From Gerris lacustris (Eukaryota > Arthropoda > Insecta > Hemiptera > Gerridae), in assembly GCA_951217055.1 (NCBI GenBank), contig OX578277.1, positions 7,870,329 to 7,934,328 on the forward strand: a DNA stretch of 64,000 nt, read 5' to 3'. Made by a program: the position numbers and the translations under genes. The notes beneath the pieces are model-generated. The model saw only the letters and a list, made by a program, of their open reading frames with translations, was not told where the DNA came from and did not search any database. Shown here in pieces: positions 36,001 through 48,764 of this stretch (position 1 is the first letter of the stretch; every line of letters starts with the position of its first letter).

Positions 36001-39000
36001 CACAATCTCATACAGTGGATTCCTTAGTAAGATCTAGATTAATCCATGTCTAGTTGCTAATAACTCACATCATGAGTAACTCCCTTGAGAATGATCTCTG
36101 TAATGAGTTGGAAACCAAGGGATTCACACAATCTCATACAGTGGATTCCTTAGTAAGATCTAGATTAATCCATGTCTAGTTGCTAATAACTCACATCATA
36201 AGCAACTCCCTTGAGAATGATCTCTGTAATGAGTTGGAAACCAAGGGATTCACACAATCTCATACAGTGGATTCCTTAGTAAGATCTAGATTAATCCATG
36301 TCTAGTTGCAAATAACTCACATCATGAGCAACTCCCTTGAGAATGATCTCTGTAATGAGTTGGAAACCAAGGGATTCACACAATCTCATACAGTGGATTC
36401 CTTAGTAAGATCTAGATTAATCCATGTCTAGTTGCAAATAACTCACATCATGAGCAACTCCCTTGAGAATGATCTCTGTAATGAGTTGGAAACCAAGGGA
36501 TACACACAATCTCATACAGTGGATTCCTTAGTAAGATCTAGATTAATCCATGTCTAGTTGCTAATAACTCACATCATGAGCAACTTCCTTGAGAATGATC
36601 TCTGTAATGAGTTGGAAACCAAGGGATTCACACAATCTCATACAGTGGATTCCTTAGTAAGATCTAGATTAATCCATGTCTAGTTGCTAATAACCCACAT
36701 CATGAGTAACTCCCTTGTGAATGAGTTGGAAACCAAGGGATTCACACAATCTCATACAGTGGATTCCTTAGTAAGATCTAGATTAATCCATGTCTAGTTG
36801 CTAATAACTCACATCATGAGTAACTCCCTTGAGAATGATCTCTGTAATGAGTTGGAAACCAAGGGATTCACACAATCTCATACAGTGGATTCCTTAGTAA
36901 GATCTAGATTAATCCATGTCTAGTTGCAAATAACTCACATCATGAGCAACTCCCTTGAGAATGATCTCTGTAATGAGTTGGAAACCAAGGGATTCACACA
37001 ATCTCATACAGTGGATTCCTTAGTAAGATCTAGATTAATCCATGTCTAGTTGCAAATAACTCACATCATGAGCAACTCCCTTGAGAATGATCTCTGTAAT
37101 GAGTTGGAAACCAAGGGATTCACACAATCTCATACAGTGGATTCCTTAGTAAGATCTAGATTAATCCATGTCTAGTTGCAAATAACTCACATCATGAGCA
37201 ACTCCCTTGAGAATGATCTCTGTAATGAGTTGGAAACCAAGGGATTCACACAATCTCATACAGTGGATTCCTTAGTAAGATCTAGATTAATCCATGTCTA
37301 GTTGCAAATAACTCACATCATGAGCAACTCCCTTGAGAATGATCTCTGTAATGAGTTGGAAACCAAGGGATTCACACAATCTCATACAGTGGATTCCTTA
37401 GTAAGATCTAGATTAATCCATGTCTAGTTGCTAATAACTCACATCATGAGCAACTTCCTTGAGAATGATCTCTGTAATGAGTTGGAAACCAAGGGATTCA
37501 CACAATCTCATACAGTGGATTCCTTAGTAAGATCTAGATTAATCCATGTCTAGTTGCTAATAACCCACATCATGAGTAACTCCCTTGTGAATGAGTTGGA
37601 AACCAAGGGATTCACACAATCTCATACAGTGGATTCCTTAGTAAGATCTAGATTAATCCATGTCTAGTTGCTAATAACTCACATCATGAGTAACTCCCTT
37701 GAGAATGATCTCTGTAATGAGTTGGAAACCAAGGGATTCACACAATCTCATACAGTGGATTCCTTAGTAAGATCTAGATTAATCCATGTCTAGTTGCTAA
37801 TAACCCACATCATGAGTAACTCCCTTGTGAATGATCTCTGTAATGAGTTGGAAACCAAGGGATTCACACAATCTCATACAGTGGATTCCTTAGTAAGATC
37901 TAGATTAATCCATGTCTAGTTGCTAATAACTCACATCATGAGCAACTTCCTTGAGAATGATCTCTGTAATGAGTTGGAAACCAAGGGATTCACACAATCT
38001 CATACAGTGGATTCCTTAGTAAGATCTAGATTAATCCATGTCTAGTTGCTAATAACCCACATCATGAGTAACTCCCTTGTGAATGATCTCTGTAATGAGT
38101 TGGAAACCAAGGGATTCACACAATCTCATACAGTGGATTCCTTAGTAAGATCTAGATTAATCCATGTCTAGTTGCTAATAACTCACATCATGAGCAACTT
38201 CCTTGAGAATGATCTCTGTAATGAGTTGGAAACCAAGGGATTCACACAATCTCATACAGTGGATTCCTTAGTAAGATCTAGATTAATCCATGTCTAGTTG
38301 CTAATAACCCACATCATGAGCAACTCCCTTGAGAATGATCTCTGTAATGAGTTGGAAACCAAGGGATTCACACAATCTCATACAGTGGATTCCTTAGTAA
38401 GATCTAGATTAATCCATGTCTAGTTGCTAATAACTCACATCATGAGCAACTCCCTTGAGAATGATCTCTGTAATGAGTTGGAAACCAAGGGATTCACACA
38501 ATCTCATACAGTGGATTCCTTAGTAAGATCTAGATTAATCCATGTCTAGTTGCTAATAACTCACATCATGAGCAACTCCCTTGAGAATGATCTCTGTAAT
38601 GAGTTGGAAACCAAGGGATTCACACAATCTCATACAGTGGATTCCTTAGTAAGATCTAGATTAATCCATGTCTAGTTGCAAATAACTCACATCATGAGCA
38701 ACTCCCTTGAGAATGATCTCTGTAATGAGTTGGAAACCAAGGGATTCACACAATCTCATACAGTGGATTCCTTAGTAAGATCTAGATTAATCCATGTCTA
38801 GTTGCTAATAACTCACATTATGAGCAACTTCCTTGAGAATGATCTCTGTAATGAGTTGGAAACCAAGGGATTCACACAATCTCATACAGTGGATTCCTTA
38901 GTAAGATCTAGATTAATCCATGTCTAGTTGCTAATAACTCACATCATGAGTAACTCCCTTGTGAATGATCTCTGTAATGAGTTGGAAACCAAGGGATTCA

Positions 39001-40440
39001 CACAATCTCATACAGTGGATTCCTTAGTAAGATCTAGATTAATCCATGTCTAGTTGCTAATAACTCACATCAGGAGCAACTCCCTTGAGAATGATCTCTG
39101 TAATGAGTTGGAAACCAAGGGATTCACACAATCTCATACAGTGGATTCCTTAGTAAGATCTAGATTAATCCATGTCTAGTTGCTAATAACTCACATCATG
39201 AGTAACTCCCTTGAGAATGATCTCTGTAATGAGTTGGAAACCAAGGGATTCACACAATCTCATACAGTGGATTCCTTAGTAAGATCTAGATTAATCCATG
39301 TCTAGTTGCTAATAACTCACATCATGAGTAACTCCCTTGAGAATGATCTCTGTAATGAGTTGGAAACCAAGGGATTCACACAATCTCATACAGTGGATTC
39401 CTTAGTAAGATCTAGATTAATCCATGTCTAGTTGCTAATAACTCACATCATGAGCAACTCCCTTGAGAATGATCTCTGTAATGAGTTGGAAACCAAGGGA
39501 TTCACACAATCTCATACAGTGGATTCCTTAGTAAGATCTAGATTAATCCATGTCTAGTTGCTAATAACTCACATCATGAGCAACTCCCTTGAGAATGATC
39601 TCTGTAATGAGTTGGAAACCAAGGGATTCACACAATCTCATACAGTGGATTCCTTAGTAAGATCTAGATTAATCCATGTCTAGTTGCTAATAACTCACAT
39701 CATGAGTAACTCCCTTGAGAATGATCTCTGTAATGAGTTGGAAACCAAGGGATTCACACAATCTCATACAGTGGATTCCTTAGTAAGATCTAGATTAATC
39801 CATGTCTAGTTGCTAATAACTCACATCATGAGCAACTCCCTTGAGAATGATCTCTGTAATGAGTTGGAAACCAAGGGATTCACACAATCTCATACAGTGG
39901 ATTCCTTAGTAAGATCTAGATTAATCCATGTCTAGTTGCTAATAACTCACATCATGAGCAACTTCCTTGAGAATGATCTCTGTAATGAGTTGGAAACCAA
40001 GGGATTCACACAATCTCATACAGTGGATTCCTTAGTAAGATCTAGATTAATCCATGTCTAGTTGCTAATAACTCACATCATGAGTAACTCCCTTGAGAAT
40101 GATCTCTGTAATGAGTTGGAAACCAAGAGATTCACACAATCTCATACAGTGGATTCCTTAGTAAGATCTAGATTAATCCATGTCTAGTTGCTAATAACTC
40201 ACATCATAAGCAACTCCCTTGAGAATGATCTCTGTAATGAGTTGGAAACCAAGGGATTCACACAATCTCATACAGTGGATTCCTTAGTAAGATCTAGATT
40301 AATCCATGTCTAGTTGCTAATAACCCACATCATGAGTAACTCCCTTGTGAATGATCTCTGTAATGAGTTGGAAACCAAGGGGTTCACACAACTCGTGCAG
40401 TTGATTCCTTAGTAAGATCTAGATTCATCTAGATTTAGCT
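21040..40440. repeat. 126-bp satellite array, about 155 copies, inside a receptor intron
   Basis: GAGAATGATCTCTG recurs exactly every 126 bp (21075, 21201, 21327 and onward). The unit includes GAGTTGGAAACCAAGGGATT, GTGGATTCCTTAGTAAGATC and AACTCACATCATGAG. Copies are nearly identical. A recurring 114-bp form lacks 12 bp (GATCTCTGTAAT); examples at 24587, 25835, 28091, 29465, 29705, 31961, 33335, 33575. Four or five diagnostic sites (CTAATA/CAAATA, CTCAC/CCCAC, GCAAC/GTAAC, TTCC/TCCC, GAGA/GTGA) define monomer types that repeat as blocks, giving higher-order periods of about 3.87-4.12 kb. The edge copies (21040-21075 and 40381-40440) are diverged, as expected where unequal exchange is less effective. 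Exact copy number depends on the assembly. Confidence 0.98.
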
Positions 40441-40713
40441 TATTTTCAAGGTTCTAAACTAGATAAGGAAATCTATTGAAAAATTATCTTTGCAATGAAG
40501 TTTCCTGCTAATAAAACGTTTTCTTTTTTCTTGTAATGAAACAGATTCTACTTGTTCCCTCCTCTATATTTCGTTTGTTAAAAATTATATCCACATTCCT
40601 GTTTTTGGCATTTTTCAAACTCGAACTTCGGTTTCAGACTTTTTTAACTTAACTTTATGAACAGATTAAGGTTTTAATTAATTAATTAATTTGTTAATGG
40701 TTTTATTACTCAC

Positions 40714-40893
40714 TATGTCTCGGTGCAGTCGCTAATATAGACGCTCTGTTGCCTTTTCTCCATATTGTAGAGACGATAATGGCATAACAAGCCGTTATTA
40801 TTACGGCAGGAATGGCAAACACTGCCGACATGAGTAGAGATATGTACACCTGCCATTCCCAATCAGTCAGCTCTATCCAACATTGATTTATAC
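40714..40893 (-). CDS. CCAP receptor-like GPCR, exon with ECL2-TM5
   Basis: This 180-bp exon codes [20 protein letters not shown], then [20 protein letters not shown] and [19 protein letters not shown]. It holds the second extracellular loop with the conserved disulfide Cys (QCWIEL), TM5 with its proline (FAIPAVII) and Tyr (CYAIIV), and the start of ICL3. QCWIEL...WQVY...CYAIIV.TIW.KG is what I recall of insect CCAPR. The acceptor is AAAG|GT at 40895-40893; a strong GTGAGT donor follows 40714. It ends in a lone A that joins GG of the exon at 12483 to make Arg. Layout: 2 nt + 59 codons + 1 nt. The satellite array ends about 270 bp from its donor, and a different satellite lies upstream on the gene's strand. 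Exons for TM1-TM4 were not found. Confidence 0.88.
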
Positions 40894-41360
40894 CTTTAAC
40901 ATAAAACAAACAAAATAAATCAATAACAGTCTGCTACGTTAACATAGCATTGAAACAGAATTAAGTTCATATAGTTTTAGATGAAATTGCGAGTATCCTT
41001 ACTTAGCTACGTCCCATATTGATTGTAGCTGTTTAGATTTTGAGGGTTTCTAAATAGTGCATTTAGCGTCACGCGTCACATATATAGCAAATAGCAATTA
41101 ATCCAACTATAAGTGTCATGTATAATTCATAACACCTCCTAACATAATCTCATTGGCCCATTATGCATTTCATAACAATATTCAAAGATTGATCTGTCAC
41201 GTGTAAATAAACTACTTTGAACTTGTGACAAACATTAAAATTACCATACACAGTACAGGATTATAATATAGACTAGCCTAGATTGCTTCTAACTCCAGGC
41301 AACAAAGCAATCTAAAGTCTCCGAATCAGCCTATGTAATTTTCTAATGTTCGATATAGCT

Positions 41361-41470
41361 AGTTGTGTTACAATGTACATGTCAATACATAACATCATCA
41401 GGTGACATAGCATCTAAACACTACAGGATAAAAACATAAACAATTACAATTTTAGTTGTAATATAAATGA
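41361..41470. repeat. Isolated diverged copy of the 109-bp satellite
   Basis: TAGTTGTGTTACAATGTACA, TAACATCATCAGGTGACATA and CTAAACACTACAGGATAAAA match the unit at 42185-45703 with several differences. It sits about 700 bp outside the array. Confidence 0.85.
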
Positions 41471-42184
41471 TAAGATAAAAATAAATTTTTATATACTACG
41501 TTTTTAAATTTTCTGTTGAATCATATGTAATGTTGATTATATAATTGTCATTGTTATAATATAATGTTAGTGAAAAAAAAATAGTTCCAAATTTATTTAC
41601 TTCACATAAATGACAACCGTCTAGAGAGCTGATCTTAAACCTATAAAAGGACAAATCTTTGTACAACGGATCTCGCCAACACCGAATCTAAACCGTTTCA
41701 TTGCCCCTAGGGACAGTAAGAGAAGAAAAAGAAAAATGTGTACAAGTAAAGAAGTACAGATGCATAAAAATTAAACCGATACCTAGGACACAAGTGTAAA
41801 CCAACCTGGTTGTCACACGTCAATTATTTTTTTTTTTTTTACTTTTCCTTGTTCTCTGTCATTCAATGTTTATCTCTAAATAAAAAATCACAAATTTAAA
41901 ACCCGTCAAAATGAAGATTGTAAATATGGGACATATCAAAACAAAAAAAATAACGTGGATTTTTTCCGAACTAACTTCCCATACAGCAAAATTTACTGAA
42001 AAAGAAATACATTCTGCTGAAAGATGACTAAAAGTATTAAAATACTGCATTGTCGTCGTGTCCTGAGCTATTCTAAAAGTTTCAAATGTCTAGCTACTCG
42101 GGAAGTTAGTTAAAAATCGATTGCAAGATTTGTACTGGACAAACAAACAAGAAAGCAAGTTAATAAAAACGTAGTAAAATAGAC

Positions 42185-45100
42185 AAATTGTGTTACAATG
42201 TACCTTTCAATACATTACATCATCAGGTAACATAGCATCTAAATACTACAGGAGAAAAAGATAAAGAATTACTACTTTAGTTGTATAATAGATGAGTTGT
42301 GTTACAATGTACATTTCAATACATTACATCATCAGATAACATAGCATCTAAACACTACAGGATACAAAGATAAAGAATTACTACTTTAGTTGTACAATAG
42401 ATGAGCTGTGTTACAATGCACATTTCACTACATTACATCATCAGGTAACATAGCATCTAAACACTACAGGATAAAAAGATAAAGAATTACTACTTTAGTT
42501 GTACAATAGATGAGTTGTGTTACTATGTACATTTCAATACATTACATCATCAGGTAACATAGCATCTAAACACTACAGGATACAAAGATAAAGAATTACT
42601 ACTTTAGTTGTACAATAGATGAGCTGTGTTACAATGTACATTTCACTACATTACATCATCAGGTAACATAGCATCTAAACACTACAGGATAAAAAGATAA
42701 AGAATTACTACTTTAGTTGTACAATAGATGAGTTGTGTTACTATGTACATTTCAATACATTACATCATCAGGTAACATAGCATCTAAACACTACAGGATA
42801 AAAAGATAAAGAATTACTACTTTAGTTGTACAATAGATGAGTTGTGTTACAATGTACATTTCAATACATTACATCATCAGGTAATATAGCATCTAAACAC
42901 TACAGGATACAAAGATAAAGAATTACTACTTTAGTTGTACAATAGATGAGTTGTGTTACAATGTACATTTCAATACATTACATCATCAGGTATCATAGCA
43001 TCTAAACACTACAGGATACAAAGATAAAGAATTACTACTTTAGTTGTACAATAGATGAGCTGTGTTACAATGTACATTTCACTACATTACATCATCAGGT
43101 AACATAGCATCTAAACACTACAGGATAAAAAGATAAAGAATTACTACTTTAGTTGTACAATAGATGAGTTGTGTTACTATGTACATTTCAATACATTACA
43201 TCATCAGGTAACATAGCATCTAAACACTACAGGATAAAAAGATAAAGAATTACTACTTTAGTTGTACAATAGATGAGTTGTGTTACAATGTACATTTCAA
43301 TACATTACATCATCAGGTAACATAGCATCTAAACACTACAGGATACGAAGATAAAGAATTACTACTTTAGTTGTATAATAGATGAGTTGTGTTACTATGT
43401 ACATTTCAATACATTACATCATCAGGTAACATAGCATCTAAACACTACAGGATACGAAGATAAAGAATTACTACTTTAGTTGTACAATAGATGAGTTGTG
43501 TTACTATGTACATTTCAATACATTACATCATCAGGTAACATAGCATCTAAACACTACAGGATAAAAAGATAAAGAATTACTACTTTAGTTGTACAATAGA
43601 TGAGTTGTGTTACAATGTACATTTCAATACATTACATCATCAGGTAACATAGCATCTAAACACTACAGGATAAAAAGATAAAGAATTACTACTTTAGTTG
43701 TACAATAGATGAGTTGTGTTACTATGTACAGTTCAATACATTACATCATCAGGTAACATAGCATCTAAACACTACAGGATAAAAAGATAAAGAATTACTA
43801 CTTTAGTTGTACAATAGATGAGTTGTGTTACTATGTACATTATAATACATTACATCATCAGGTAACATAGCATCTAAACACTACAGGATAAAAAGATAAA
43901 GAATTACTACTTTAGTTGTACAATAGATGAGTTGTGTTACAATGTACATTTCAATACATTACATCATTAGGTAACATAGCATCTAAACACTACAGGATAA
44001 AAAGATAAAGAATTACTACTTTAGTTGTACAATAGATGAGTTGTGTTACTATGTACAGTTCAATACATTACATCATCAGGTAACATAGCATCTAAACACT
44101 ACAGGATAAAAAGATAAAGAATTAATACTTTAGTTGTACAATAGATGAGTTGTGTTACTATGTACATTATAATACATTACATCATCAGGTAACATAGCAT
44201 CTAAACACTACAGGATAAAAAGATAAAGAATTACTACTTTAGTTGTACAATAGATGAGTTGTGTTACTATGTACAGTTCAATACATTACATAATCAGGTA
44301 ACATAGCATCTAAACACTACAGGATAAAAAGATAAAGAATTACTACTTTAGTTGTACAATAGATGAGTTGTGTTACTATGTACAGTTCAATACATTACAT
44401 AATCAGGTAACATAGCATCTAAACACTACAGGATAAAAAGATAAAGAATTACTACTTTAGTTGTACAATAGATGAGTTGTGTTACTATGTACATTTCAAT
44501 ACATTACATCATCAGGTAACATAGCATCTAAACACTACAGGATAAAAAGATAAAGAATTAATACTTTAGTTGTACAATAGATGAGTTGTGTTACTATGTA
44601 CATTTCAATACATTACATCATCAGGTAACATAGCATCTAAACACTACAGGATAAAAAGATAAAGAATTAATACTTTAGTTGTACAATAGATGAGTTGTGT
44701 TACTATGTACATTATAATACATTACATCATCAGGTAACATAGCATCTAAACACTACAGGATAAAAAGATAAAGAATTAATACTTTAGTTGTACAATAGAT
44801 GAGTTGTGTTACTATGTACATTATAATACATTACATCATCAGGTAACATAGCATCTAAACACTACAGGATAAAAAGATAAAGAATTACTACTTTAGTTGT
44901 ACAATAGATGAGTTGTGTTACTATGTACAGTTCAATACATTACATAATCAGGTAACATAGCATCTAAACACTACAGGATAAAAAGATTAAGAATTACTAC
45001 TTTAGTTGTACAATAGATGAGTTGTGTTACAATGTATCATTTCAATACATTACATCATCAGGTAACATAGCATCTAAACACTACAGGATACAAAGATAAA

Positions 45101-45703
45101 GAATTACTACTTTAGTTGTACAATAGATGAGTTGTGTTACTATGTACATTTCAATACATTACATCATCAGGTAACATAGCATCTAAACACTACAGGATAA
45201 AAAGATAAAGAATTACTACTTTAGTTGTACAATAGATGAGTTGTGTTACAATGTACATTTCAATACATTACATCATCAGGTAATATAGCATCTAAACACT
45301 ACAGGATACAAAGATAAAGAATTACTACTTTAGTTGTACAATAGATGAGTTGTGTTACTATGTACATTTCAATACATCATCAGGTAACATAGCATCTAAA
45401 CACTACAGGATAAAAAGATTAAGAATTACTACTTTAGTTGTACAATAGATGAGTTGTGTTACAATGTACATTTCAATACATTACATCATCAGGTAACATA
45501 GCATCTAAACACTACAGGATAAAAAGATAAAGAATTACTACTTTAGTTGTACAATAGATGAGTTGTGTTACTATGTACATTTCAATACATTACATCATCA
45601 GGTAACATAGCATCTAAACACTACAGGATAAAAAGATTAAGAATTACTACTTTAGTTGTACAATAGATGAGTTGTGTTACAATGTATCATTTCAATACAT
45701 TAC
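42185..45703. repeat. 109-bp satellite array, about 32 copies
   Basis: GATGAG(T/C)TGTGTTAC recurs every 109 bp (42291, 42400, 42509 and onward). The unit includes ATTACATCATCAGGTAACAT and ACTACTTTAGTTGTACAATA. Variants: CAATG/CTATG, CATTTC/CAGTTC/CATTATA, and one copy near 45370 lacking 5 bp. The 1-bp insertion variant AATGTATCAT appears twice (45031 and 45681), 650 bp or six monomers apart, so block duplication occurred here too. No relation to the 126-bp satellite. Confidence 0.97.
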
Positions 45704-47206
45704 CAGGGGTTCTCAAACTTTTTCTTCCATAGACCCCCTGTAGGAATTTTATTTTTTTCATAGACCCCCTACCTAAGGAATATATATATACACATCTAAT
45801 TGTGTGTGTGAAACATGTGTGTTTTAAATACTGAAAACAGCATAAATATGTTTAAATATCGTGGGTAATTTACCAAAACCACAAATATACTAATCTGAAA
45901 TGTATATGACATCTGGAAAAATGCTCTATTTTCCGATGTTGAGGGTGAAAATTTGGAAGTATGAACATTTTCCGATTCGTTGTTTTGGCAAAATATTGAC
46001 GATATACCTTATTCACATTATTTTTAATTATAATATAGCTTTATAGTTCAGTAAAAACACGATAAAACAAATAAAATAATATATTCTGAGCAGGGGAGCG
46101 CCGCGCTCCCCCACGACCAATTGTGTAATGAACATGAGTGCAACCACTCGAGGGTTAACATAAGTTACTGTTCAAAAATAAAAATTGTACTGTGAATAAC
46201 ACTCAGATTACATTTAAAAACAAGCTAGAGGTCGACCAAGAAATCATGAACACGGGAGAAACGGAAAGCTTAACTTCGTTTAAAATCGGAACTTCCGAGT
46301 AGTGCCGAAGTCAGTACAGTCGGGTGCTAACACAATAACCATTTCTAGTTTGTATGACATGCGCAGTTACGTCAAATCTCACGAATAACAACAACAACAA
46401 GGTTTCCAATCTGTTAGGTTTCCTGTTTTGTTTATTTTTATACAATACGAATTATAGTCACACCTGTCCTAAATCCAAATAACTCAGAAATAAAGAGGAA
46501 GAAATAATAGATTATGAAAGAGGAAATCGATTTAAATTGAAAGAATAGTATTATGAATAATAATATAAAGATATTATCGTACATTATTAGTGATTTCTTA
46601 TCAGGTACAGTGTTGCCTTTTGCATAAAATATTAAAAAAATATAGAAGTTATCAAAAATAAAATTATTAATAACAAAAGAACAACACTGTGTTTTTTGAC
46701 CGTGGTCTATTATATCAAAAACTGACTGTACATGACAACACTAGCGCACTCCTCACATTTCCATGACTTCTTGGTCGACCTCTAGTAACATGTTTTTGCC
46801 GGTTGAAGGGGTAGGTGGTATGGTGAGGGGTTTTAATTTCGGGATTAAACTCTCATATCAAAACATTGGACATATTTTATAAGTTATCAAAACATACTTT
46901 TTCATTACTCATGCTCACTTCCTCCCCAAATCTAGTTTATATTTACTTATTATTTTTATTATAATACGAATACCTTAATATTCATTTATAAAATATTATT
47001 TTATTTATTATTAATAATATTATTATGTTCATTTTATTTCTTTATTAATTCATTTATTTTTATTATTTTTATTTTTTATTTATAAATTTATTTTTTTACT
47101 AAAGAGACATCCATAGATCCCCAATATACCCCTTGGTGATCATAGACCCCCCATGAAGTCCCATAGACCCCCAGGGGGTCCACATGGACCCCTTTGAGAA
47201 TAGCTG
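45704..47206. mobile_element. hAT-like element inserted into the 109-bp satellite
   Basis: The left end CAGGGGTTCTCAAACTTTTT and the right end CCCCTTTGAGAATAGCTG are imperfect inverted repeats sharing CAG..(A/T)TTCTCAAA. Both are lined with CATAGACCCCC-type words. CATTAC flanks both sides (45698-45703 and 47207-47212), duplicating satellite sequence. The array resumes in register after the element. No transposase frame; the interior is AT-rich and hosts a MITE (46228-46782). Confidence 0.75.
46228..46782. mobile_element. TA-flanked MITE nested in the hAT-like element
   Basis: The ends GAGGTCGACCAAGAAATCAT and, inverted, TGACTTCTTGGTCGACCTC are nearly perfect. TA flanks both ends (46226-46227 and 46783-46784), as for Tc1/mariner-type elements. 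555 bp, no coding capacity. Confidence 0.8.
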
Positions 47207-47315
47207 CATTACATCATCAGGTTACATTGCATCTAAACACTACAGGATAAAAAGATAAAGAATTACTACTTTAGTTGTATAATAGGTTGAAATTGTGTTA
47301 CAATGTACAGTTCAG
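47207..47315. repeat. Distal 109-bp satellite copy beyond the insertion
   Basis: CATTACATCATCAGGTTACA through CTTTAGTTGTATAATAG continues the array interrupted at 45703, then fades near 47315. Confidence 0.9.
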
Positions 47316-48521
47316 TGAATTTTTTTTTCAAATGGGACTACAACGATAGAGACATAGGACTATATTTTTTATAGGTTTTGCAGTTAAGGCTCGGTTCACA
47401 CGAGCGGTTTTATGACCGCTTAGCCGAGGCGGGGAAACAACAAAAGCTTTTATGTATCACATGGATCCTAATGGAAGCGTAAACCCGAGCGGCAGAATGA
47501 TGGTTTTATATGAGCGACATGATCTATTATAAAGGCTGCGCAGCGCGTTAACCGCCTGCGGAATAAAACACCTGCAAATTTTTTAACAGTTTGAAATCTG
47601 GGATCAATCTACTTCTATTTTTTTTTTTTTTTTTTAACCGCTTCGACTGCACGTGGGTCATTAGCGTTAAATTTTCTATTATCAACTATATTTAAATCTT
47701 GTGAAACATGGACCAGTTTGACATTTTATGATTTTTTTTAGTGATCATTATAATTTTGATTTCGGCTGATTGAAGAAATATCAATTACTTGTTTCATTTT
47801 TAGGGTTTCGAGGTCACCCTAGAAACCCTTATGCTTTTGGAAGTTCGTCCGTCCATCGCATCTTGGAGTATATCTCCCGACCTACTAAAGGTATAGACTT
47901 GAAATTTGGTTTGCAAGTTAAATTGTTTTTACTCAAACACAGAAAAACTATTGCGGACTTAATTTACACTTAAGACTTGCGGACTTAAACACTCAAAATA
48001 TCTGTGATCTGCGATCAATTGCGAATAGATCGCAATATTTTATACTTTTTATAACTATCAACTTAGGTATCACTTCAAAGGTATTGAAATGTAGATTAAA
48101 AATATATATCGCGTTTCCAAAATGGCCGCCATTTTACCCCTGAAATAATTAAAACAAATCCAAAATGTACCTCCCTGCACTACCTCATTAGAATAGGTCC
48201 TAAAAATGAGGCAAAAATACAGAAAATATATATCTCTGTGGTCCAATGATATTTCCGGGAGTTGATATAAATAAGTAAAATTTTAGGAATTTGAAGGGCC
48301 GTAACTCCGGAGCCCCAAAATGTTTATTATTTGAAAATTCAAAGTTGGGTGTCATTTTAAAGGTATTGAAATTTGGTCCACAAAAATAAATCGTGTTTCC
48401 AAAATATCGGCTATTTTACCCCTAAAAGAACCAAATAAGTGCAAACAGAAGATACTAAAGGATATTATATACAAACCTTGTTTCTTAAAAGTCAAACGTT
48501 TTATACATATTTTTGTTAAAA

Positions 48522-48525
<4 letters not shown>
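47316..48525. other. Gene-free stretch with short repeats
   Basis: AT-rich. 47388-47560 has GGCTCGGTTCACACGAGCGG and several GAGCGG/CCGC words, like one end of a MITE whose partner end I could not find. 48060-48420 has two related blocks (ATCACTTCAAAGGTATTGAA and GTCATTTTAAAGGTATTGAA, each near ATTTTACCCCT), a diverged tandem pair. A 67-codon frame at 47770-47973 shows no recognisable motif. Confidence 0.4.

Positions 48526-48582
<57 letters not shown>
48526..48582. repeat. (TA)n microsatellite
   Basis: About 28 uninterrupted AT dinucleotides followed by AATAAATAATAA. Confidence 0.97.
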
Positions 48583-48585
<3 letters not shown>

Positions 48586-48764
48586 AATAATAATGTATTT
48601 ATGAATTCTTATGACCGAAGAAACCCTTTTAGTAACTTGCTGGCAAGTACTTGACGGGATTTATTTGTTACTGTTATGCATTTTATTTTAGATTCCATTC
48701 TCCGACCTTTAATAACACTGTTTTGCAAAAAAAAGCTTCAAAATGAAAATGTCCTTTTTCTAAA

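Noticed and set aside
21040..40440. Possible CRISPR array
   Set aside because: Period 126 bp with no unique spacers; the whole unit repeats and the host is eukaryotic.
41859..42050. 63-residue minus frame upstream of the TM5 exon, considered as an earlier receptor exon
   Set aside because: No DRY motif, TM4 tryptophan or other receptor signature; no matching splice phase seen.
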